NCBI GenBank assembly: GCA_905220665.1
Contig: CAJNAR010000002.1
Span: 558,001 to 622,000, forward strand
Length of the DNA stretch: 64,000 nucleotides
Source: Albugo candida
Lineage: Eukaryota; Oomycota; Peronosporomycetes; Albuginales; Albuginaceae
Direction of reading: 5' to 3'
Shown: positions 58,585 to 64,000 of the stretch, piece by piece
Numbering within the stretch: position 1 is the first letter of the stretch
How the letters are laid out: the number at the start of each line of letters is the position of its first letter
The notes under the pieces: generated by a model
The model's database searches: none
What the model was told of the DNA's origin: nothing
The model's input: the letters and a program-made list of their open reading frames with translations, nothing else
Translations under genes and position numbers: made by a program

Positions 58585-59110
58585 TGTGCGATCATCACGC
58601 CTCAATGACTATTACTAAAATCCCTGAAGACAAATGTGCCAAATCATCATATGGGACATCAATAGCGCTACAACGTAGAGAGTATATTTTCCGTCCATGT
58701 GAACTATTTGGACGGCTTTTAGCACATTCTGCATTTCACGGATACGTCAGCAGAAGTCAAATTTTTTAAATAAAAGGAATTAGTCTCTATACAATTGGAC
58801 CATCTCCCAGTATGCTACTTGCGCATCCACATCGTGGCGCACATCAATTCGTGCAAACTTAGATCACGTTCATCGAGCACGAAGATAATGCATCGAGCAT
58901 AATTAGTAATTTACTCCCTCAAAAACTTCTTCGGTAAATGTCAGCTTCATATTAGCGTTCCTACATATTCGCAGTAAGGTATAGAAGTCATAAACCCTCA
59001 CGATAATGCCATTGTGCAAGATTCGTTTAATATTGCTGTAGTAGAATTTAACAATATTCAAAGCTCTCACTACCACCCATCAACAATCTGGTGGATGCAT
59101 ACAATGTTTT
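58585..59110 (+). pseudogene. CCG relic, N-terminal half with deletion (copy J)
   Basis: CDHHASMTITKIP (58585) matches VACGSMTITGSEP at residues 92-103 of the intact copy. LQRREYIFRPCELFGR (58667) matches the RQWKVFKPCKLSG region, so the motif 2 segment between them is deleted. IVQDSFNIAVVE (59011) resembles AVQDGFLDTTKW. The signal peptide and motif 1 were not found. Similarity is low but the order and orientation are right. Confidence 0.45.
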
Positions 59111-60302
59111 GTCGAAAAATATTAATTCTTGGAATTCGATGGCCAGCGCCAACTGACAATGTTTACACTCGGAATCCATCGAGAAAAAAAATACTCCTCT
59201 CTCTATAACTAATTCGTCCTAGATTCCATCCTGGGCATTCATCACTCAAGATGGTCCGTAAGTTTCGCTGAATTGTCTCATATTGATTGTGTTCGGTGTT
59301 GGTGTTGTGGGCTATTTTACTTCGGTCTCTTTGGATATTGAAGGTGATTGAGATGTGGGTACGTCCCCCGGTCTGCCTGAAATAAGCTAAATACAGAAAT
59401 GACTGTATATCTCTTGTAAGTTGACATGAAACACTCCCTCAACTGCCTGTCGGTATCAAAAACTGAACTTTTTAGAACTTGCACTTGATAACGTTTTGAC
59501 TTGTTCTTTGTAATCTACAACCATGCTCTGGTCTGAATGCGTCCGAATCTCAAGAATTTTCTAAAGATCCTCTTTATCTCACGAATTTAGTTATCATATA
59601 AATTTTGAGTCGGTAGAGATGATTAGACATCTTCGCTTCACCTATGCAGCTGAAGTTTGCCCTGATCATGTCGTAATCGTATCTGTTACTGGATTAAAAA
59701 CTGGATGGATCTCATGAGATCGTTGTAACAGTACACCCTTTTTCGTCGCAATTTCCCCACCCCTAAAGCGAGATATCAATCTATCCAGACAGATTCGCAA
59801 GGAAAACCATTGGGAGACATTCTTCCAATGCGAGCTATACACTTGAAGTAGGAAACATTCAGCAATCCCGGCTTCATTCTCAATCCGCAAAATTCCGCCT
59901 ATAATTCCAGCAAGCTTTCATCGGTGACAGCGGTGATGTAAACATTCAAGCAGTTCCGTTAATCTTTCATCAGTCACCTGAGGAAGACAAGTTGAACTCC
60001 CGACTCTTACACAGGAATCGATGACATAAAGACATGTGCATTCTCGACGTATCCCTAAACTATAGCAATATTTTCAATGGCTGTTTTGGACTCATACATT
60101 CGAGATTGCGCTTATCCCAGGATTTCCGAGTGTTTTTGTACTCGTCAAACAATCTTGGCGCTTCCTTATCATGACATCAGGACTATTGAATGATTTGTGA
60201 TCGGAATTATTGCACCTAAAAAATTATTTGTGCTTTAGTACTGGTTATCAATATCACCTTAAGTTGACGTTCGTCCTCATCGAGCGCGATGTATACAATC
60301 TG
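59111..60302. other. Intergenic, nothing recognised
   Basis: Only short, overlapping ORFs without domains are seen. A small repeat, CTTTCATC-GTGAC / CTTTCATCAGTCAC, occurs at 59915 and 59970. Confidence 0.4.
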
Positions 60303-60668
60303 ATGTATATTAAATATCAGAAGAATATTTTCATCAGTAGTATACCGCATTTCTTCTCGTTGACATCTAGTCTTCGAACATTCCAGCCTGTTTATTTGGC
60401 TCTCTATACCCTTGGAAAATACAGCGCTCTCTTTAACCACTCCTACAAGCTAAAAAGTGTCATTCATAAAAAACTTGAGATCGATTTCCGCGATCTCTCT
60501 AAGCACAATGAGACAAATAGCGTCTACGAGAACTTTCAAATGCTTTTGACTTTTTTGAAAGGAAAAACCTACGTTAGTAAAAGTTGTGACCTAACTCATC
60601 CAGACGCCATCGTTACCCGAGAATCAGCCATTCTTCACTCTCAGTGCAAACCGGCATTTGTTTTGTAA
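60303..60668 (+). CDS. Hypothetical ORF, 121 codons
   Basis: The open frame extends farther upstream without an ATG; the first ATG is at 60303. The predicted protein begins MYIKYQKNIFISSIPHFF, is Lys-, Ser- and Leu-rich, and has two cysteines and no domain I know. No relative was seen elsewhere in the window. The start is hydrophobic but lacks the shape of a clear signal peptide. It may be a chance ORF. Confidence 0.22.
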   Translation: MYIKYQKNIFISSIPHFFSLTSSLRTFQPVYLALYTLGKYSALFNHSYKLKSVIHKKLEIDFRDLSKHNETNSVYENFQMLLTFLKGKTYVSKSCDLTHPDAIVTRESAILHSQCKPAFVL

Positions 60669-62029
60669 TTATTTTTCCTAGAGCTATCATCCAAGAGTCT
60701 ACTGCTACGATCTCTTTTCTGCCCTTCCGATTCTAAAAGAACAATTTCGCTCTTGTTCCAAGGCTTTTTCAGAAGCTTTCGTCATTTTTGCTGCGGCTCG
60801 GCTATCTTTTCGTTGGAAGTTGTCTGATTGTGAAATTTCTCAGCGAGTATATCCACTATATTTTGAAATCCACTTGCACCTTCGTTGTCGTGAATTCTCT
60901 CTTCAACTCGCACCTGTTTATGTGCACTTGAATTAAAGGATCGAGTCAACTAATACTTCGACCTATGATCTTAACATCCTCCCCCAGAACACGATACCGA
61001 TAATTTGGTCGATCTTTTCAAGTCCATATGTCTTCTATAGTTCGAGATATTCGAGCTTTCGATCCTGGGGGTGCTAAAGAATTGTTTGTGCGGAGTTCTA
61101 AACGTCTCTACGTTTTTTACCTGCACGGATATAAAAATCAGCTTTGATTACAGTAGAATCAGAGATATAGCAATCACTGCAACGCTGAAAAGCTTGTTAT
61201 AGTAGTTGTTTAATGTAATCACGTTGCTTATATATCTATCTATCGTAAAGTCTACAACTTCGATGATGAAGGAAAAGTATTCCAAAATATAGATGCACAA
61301 AGCAATACGTTTTCTTTTTCCCAGTGGTACAGTTCAAGATGTAGTACAAGCTTAGCGTTTTAGCACTGACATCAGATCCATAGAATAGGGATTGTAACGA
61401 TCGCTTACGTCTGGTGAGTTCTATTTAACGTATTGGCGAGAAGCATTCTGACTTATCATCTTACAACGACTTCTGAATAGATCCGAGTAGGTCTCAAGCT
61501 TGTGATTTGCCTTCTAAACACCACTAGGGATTACTCTTAAAGAAAATCGTCGTTTTATCTCAGAAGTTAAGATCCGGTTGGTGGAGTGCAACTAACAAAT
61601 TATCATTATTTGAGTGAGATTCGGTGTGATCGGCGCAAAACCCTTCATCTGTACGTCGTTAGTTGTTCCCTGAAGATAGAAGCTTCAAGCAACATACATA
61701 TGCGTCGAACGATAGAAACGGCATTTGGTAGTGCAGTGACCGTCATATTCCACGTCTACCATAGATGAGAACGACATGCATTCATGGATCATGCAGTAGA
61801 TGATGGAAAACATATACGCGTTTCGCTTTAGGTCTCGCGCTAACTCGAAATGCCGTTGAATGTTACCATCGTGAACCAGCAACAGATGACATCTTTAAAA
61901 TCCATATGACTGTTGTGAGTTGGTGCAGTTAGCTATAGAATAGCGAGTTACTAGGATTGCTGTAAGAGGTAGGAGATGCAGCAAATTTTCCAGCTTGTTG
62001 TTTGTGGGTGAAACGTACATATTTTATCC
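60669..62029. other. Intergenic, nothing recognised
   Basis: No supported gene. Opposed CCCCCAG / CTGGGGG sequences at about 60983 and 61064 could pair, but a role is not apparent. Confidence 0.35.
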
Positions 62030-62401
62030 ATGTTATACTCATTCTTCATGCTTCTTACGTCCGATCAGGTCTTGTCCGTGTCTAGTATTACAGGTCATCA
62101 AATGAATGTGACCATTTCTAGTAATATAGCTCCGTTATCCGATTGTATATCGGTCGAACGGCGCTTTGTCCCCGACTTATCTATTGGGTCTTATCTCGGT
62201 GGTGTATCGTATGAATGTTTTCAGAGCGATTCTGATTGGTTGATATTTACAAAATATAAATATGCTGTGGCAGAGCACATAGTACTGCGTTTTATATTTG
62301 AGACTGGCACAAAACAGTACGACTTTCATAAACGCTTCTATTCCATTTTTCAGTTTCATTGGTTGATAAAAATCACTCACATAAGAACAAAGCATCCATG
62401 A
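62030..62401 (+). CDS. Hypothetical ORF upstream of CCG copy H
   Basis: This ATG-started ORF of 123 codons has a hydrophobic start (MLYSFFMLLTSDQVLSVSS) that could act as a signal peptide, and two cysteines. Its last third overlaps sequence shared with the upstream regions of other CCG copies (TTGGTTGATAAAA), which argues that at least this part is regulatory and the ORF may be fortuitous. Confidence 0.2.
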   Translation: MLYSFFMLLTSDQVLSVSSITGHQMNVTISSNIAPLSDCISVERRFVPDLSIGSYLGGVSYECFQSDSDWLIFTKYKYAVAEHIVLRFIFETGTKQYDFHKRFYSIFQFHWLIKITHIRTKHP

Positions 62402-62468
62402 TGTCCCTTTTTTTGCACGTAGAAAAATTAGAATGGTATTGATCAACAAATTGCTTTGCGAAGACTTG

Positions 62469-62480
62469 TACAACACGCTA
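62469..62480 (+). promoter_or_regulatory. Conserved upstream box of CCG copy H
   Basis: TACAACACGCTA differs at few positions from TACAGTACGCTA of copies B and G and lies 85 nt before the ATG. GACTGGTCTGAACGAG follows near 62499, the second shared stretch. Confidence 0.5.
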
Positions 62481-62564
62481 CTTCTCTCTACAGAGTGACT
62501 GGTCTGAACGAGTCCCTAACAAAATTTTCCATTGGATTTTCCATCACACACAAATTTCTTGGTC

Positions 62565-63773
62565 ATGATTCACCCATATTGGCTTTTCCTTTCGGTTGTG
62601 TGCCTTCGAAACGCGGTTACTGATGCCAAGGATCCTGTTATAATCACCGCAACATTTTCCGTTGATAGCAATCTAGGTGAGTGCCAATTCTGCCTGACAA
62701 ATATTGCCGGTGTGGATCGTATTTTGCTTGGGTCTATCAGTACATACTACTCCAACCCACCGTCTGCCACAGCAATACTTGAAGCCTATGGTTGGGTTTC
62801 TTCTTTTCAAAGAGCAGGGATTGAGTGTCAGGGTAAGTCCAAATGCGGATTTGTTACAATGACAGGTCTCGAGCATGTGGACATCGATTCATCTTTACGG
62901 AACATGAATGCACCGCTTTGCGTTCTCACAGATGTGCAAACCACTTTTGAATGCGGCATCTGTCTCCAAATGGTGAGCGGCTCACATGTGATAGAAAAAA
63001 AGCAACTGGTAACACACGATAGAAGCGAACGCTATTTACATGTGCTATACACGATGCAAAGAGACATTTTTGAGCCGTGTTCATTCTCCGGTATATGTAG
63101 TGGAGTCAACTATGAATTTGACGACAGTACTTGCGTAAATCTTGTCAACAAATTAACCAAGTATCATTTCAGTTCAGTCCAAGTTGATCATTTAGATAGA
63201 CCCAAGCCGAAGCCGGCGAAAATGCGTGTTGCGATCAAAGCTATTGATCATACTACACAACGGACGTCATTATGCTATAAGACTTCCGCAACCTTCGACC
63301 GACAGACAGAATGCCTTGGTTGCATGGCTCTGTACTCAAAAGGGATGGCAGTACTACTGGTAAGTCAAACTACCGCTGCGCATGAATCTGACCAAAACGA
63401 TAAAAAAACTGAGCAGCTTGTTTTCCTGACATCGAATCGTTCTCAACGCTTTATCGAAAAATGTAAAGAGCTCTGCGGATCGACAACTTCAAAATCAAAA
63501 AGCAAATGTTTGGAAGCCTATAAATCAAGCATTAGCTATTCAACCACCGTCGGCAAGATATACTACAATATGGCAGCAAGAAATCTCAGGTACAATCAAA
63601 TCGATCAAAACACATTGTCTCTAGCACAACCTTCAAATTGCATGTGGGTAGAACACGAACTAAATCATGGCGAAAACTGTCAGACTTGCTTAGTATACAA
63701 AGCTGGATACTCTGTAAAGAGACTATACCATATTGATTTTTTGATTTCATCGAAACATAACCTCCCAACGTAG
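62565..63773 (+). CDS. CCG-class secreted protein, C-terminally frameshifted (copy H)
   Basis: The ATG at 62565 starts 402 codons. The frame opens upstream only by a TTG, so this start is firm and agrees with the family. Signal peptide: MIHPYWLFLSVVCLRNAVTD. Motif 1 is at residues 40-49 (CQFCLTNIAG). Motif 2 is CGICLQMVSG, motif 3 CLGCMALYSKG (six spacer residues) and motif 4 CQTCLVYKAG. A one-base frame change near 63760 brings a stop at 63773; the continuation (LCKKVISVLNQFC, then a PECFIYLTSWLD segment where relatives have C-x2-C) lies in the next frame up to the window end. The product keeps all four main motifs, so it could still be functional as a shorter secreted protein, or the break may be an assembly error. 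Confidence 0.85.
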   Translation: MIHPYWLFLSVVCLRNAVTDAKDPVIITATFSVDSNLGECQFCLTNIAGVDRILLGSISTYYSNPPSATAILEAYGWVSSFQRAGIECQGKSKCGFVTMTGLEHVDIDSSLRNMNAPLCVLTDVQTTFECGICLQMVSGSHVIEKKQLVTHDRSERYLHVLYTMQRDIFEPCSFSGICSGVNYEFDDSTCVNLVNKLTKYHFSSVQVDHLDRPKPKPAKMRVAIKAIDHTTQRTSLCYKTSATFDRQTECLGCMALYSKGMAVLLVSQTTAAHESDQNDKKTEQLVFLTSNRSQRFIEKCKELCGSTTSKSKSKCLEAYKSSISYSTTVGKIYYNMAARNLRYNQIDQNTLSLAQPSNCMWVEHELNHGENCQTCLVYKAGYSVKRLYHIDFLISSKHNLPT

Positions 63774-64000
63774 CATCTCTGAATGTATTACCTCCATTCC
63801 TTTAGCGAGTGAAAAGCTTTGCAAAAAAGTGATCAGTGTTCTGAATCAATTTTGTAACTTTTACAACTTACAAACTCCTGAGCTTGGTGGTACTCCGATC
63901 CTGGGATCATTTCAAAGTAGCGCATTCCGTATGATTACAATAGGAATTCCAGAAAATCGAAATCCGGAATGCTTTATTTATCTCACGTCATGGTTGGATA
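63774..64000 (+). pseudogene. CCG copy H, out-of-frame C-terminal continuation
   Basis: In the frame offset by one from the preceding CDS, the sequence continues the family alignment without stops: SISECITSIPLASEKLCKK, then NQFCNFYNL, and ECFIYLTSWLD at the window edge. The lack of further stops in 240 bases suggests that the frameshift is recent or artefactual. Confidence 0.75.

Noticed and set aside
60983..61070. CCCCCAG / CTGGGGG inverted pair as a terminator or regulatory hairpin
   Set aside because: The arms are short, about 80 bases apart, and no gene lies next to them.
62532..62564. Longer N-terminus for CCG copy H
   Set aside because: The upstream part begins with TTG; the first ATG is 62565 and matches the family start.
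1..64000. tRNA, rRNA and CRISPR arrays
   Set aside because: No tRNA-like A/B boxes, no ribosomal sequence and no regularly spaced repeats were noticed. The DNA is eukaryotic in character, so CRISPR is not expected. A tRNA scan was not possible here.

Overview
The window looks like nuclear DNA of an oomycete, most likely a white-rust species (Albugo). The main reason is a family of secreted cysteine-rich proteins with repeated C-x2-C-x5-G motifs, which matches the CCG effector class described from Albugo candida. The rest is AT-rich, gene-poor sequence full of decayed LINE, Ty1/copia and DNA-transposon copies, as expected of a fast-evolving effector region. Genus is an inference; no housekeeping gene is present to confirm it.

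Layout. 1-0.7 kb: end of a Tc1/mariner element. 2.8-3.1 kb: short ORF with a signal-peptide-like start. 4.0-6.05 kb (-): broken CCG gene (copy A). 6.15-14.74 kb: a TIR element with TTAA ends, split by a 7-kb LINE that has a clean 16-bp target-site duplication. 17.7-19.55 kb (-): the only intact CCG gene (copy B, 616 codons). 20.9-25.2 kb: CCG scrap, inverted LINE tail and a 3'-truncated LINE. 28.97-30.6 kb (-): broken CCG gene (copy D). 31.3-33.6 kb: purine-rich DDE transposase relic. 34.35-41.65 kb: two inverted copies of a roughly 1.1-kb segment around two CCG relics and a 5'-truncated LINE. 42.4-47.5 kb: a Ty1/copia element bounded by CATGG duplications, inserted exactly at the start codon of CCG copy G (47.49-49.09 kb). 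50.2-51.4 kb: second copia relic. 51.5-57.1 kb: very decayed LINE. 57.1-59.1 kb: two further CCG relics. 62.57 kb to the window end: CCG copy H, open for 402 codons and then frameshifted.

The window therefore holds about ten CCG loci on both strands at every stage from intact to scarcely recognisable. The better copies share not only coding sequence but also two short upstream boxes, so the duplicated unit was promoter plus gene. Transposons have cut, displaced or replaced these promoters in at least two cases (A and G). Products of intact copies would be secreted and probably act at the host interface; that role is inferred from the family, not shown by this sequence.

Limits: there is no splice evidence. 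Frameshifts could partly be assembly errors, though the number of independent breaks per copy argues for real decay. Boundaries of old repeats are approximate to tens of bases.
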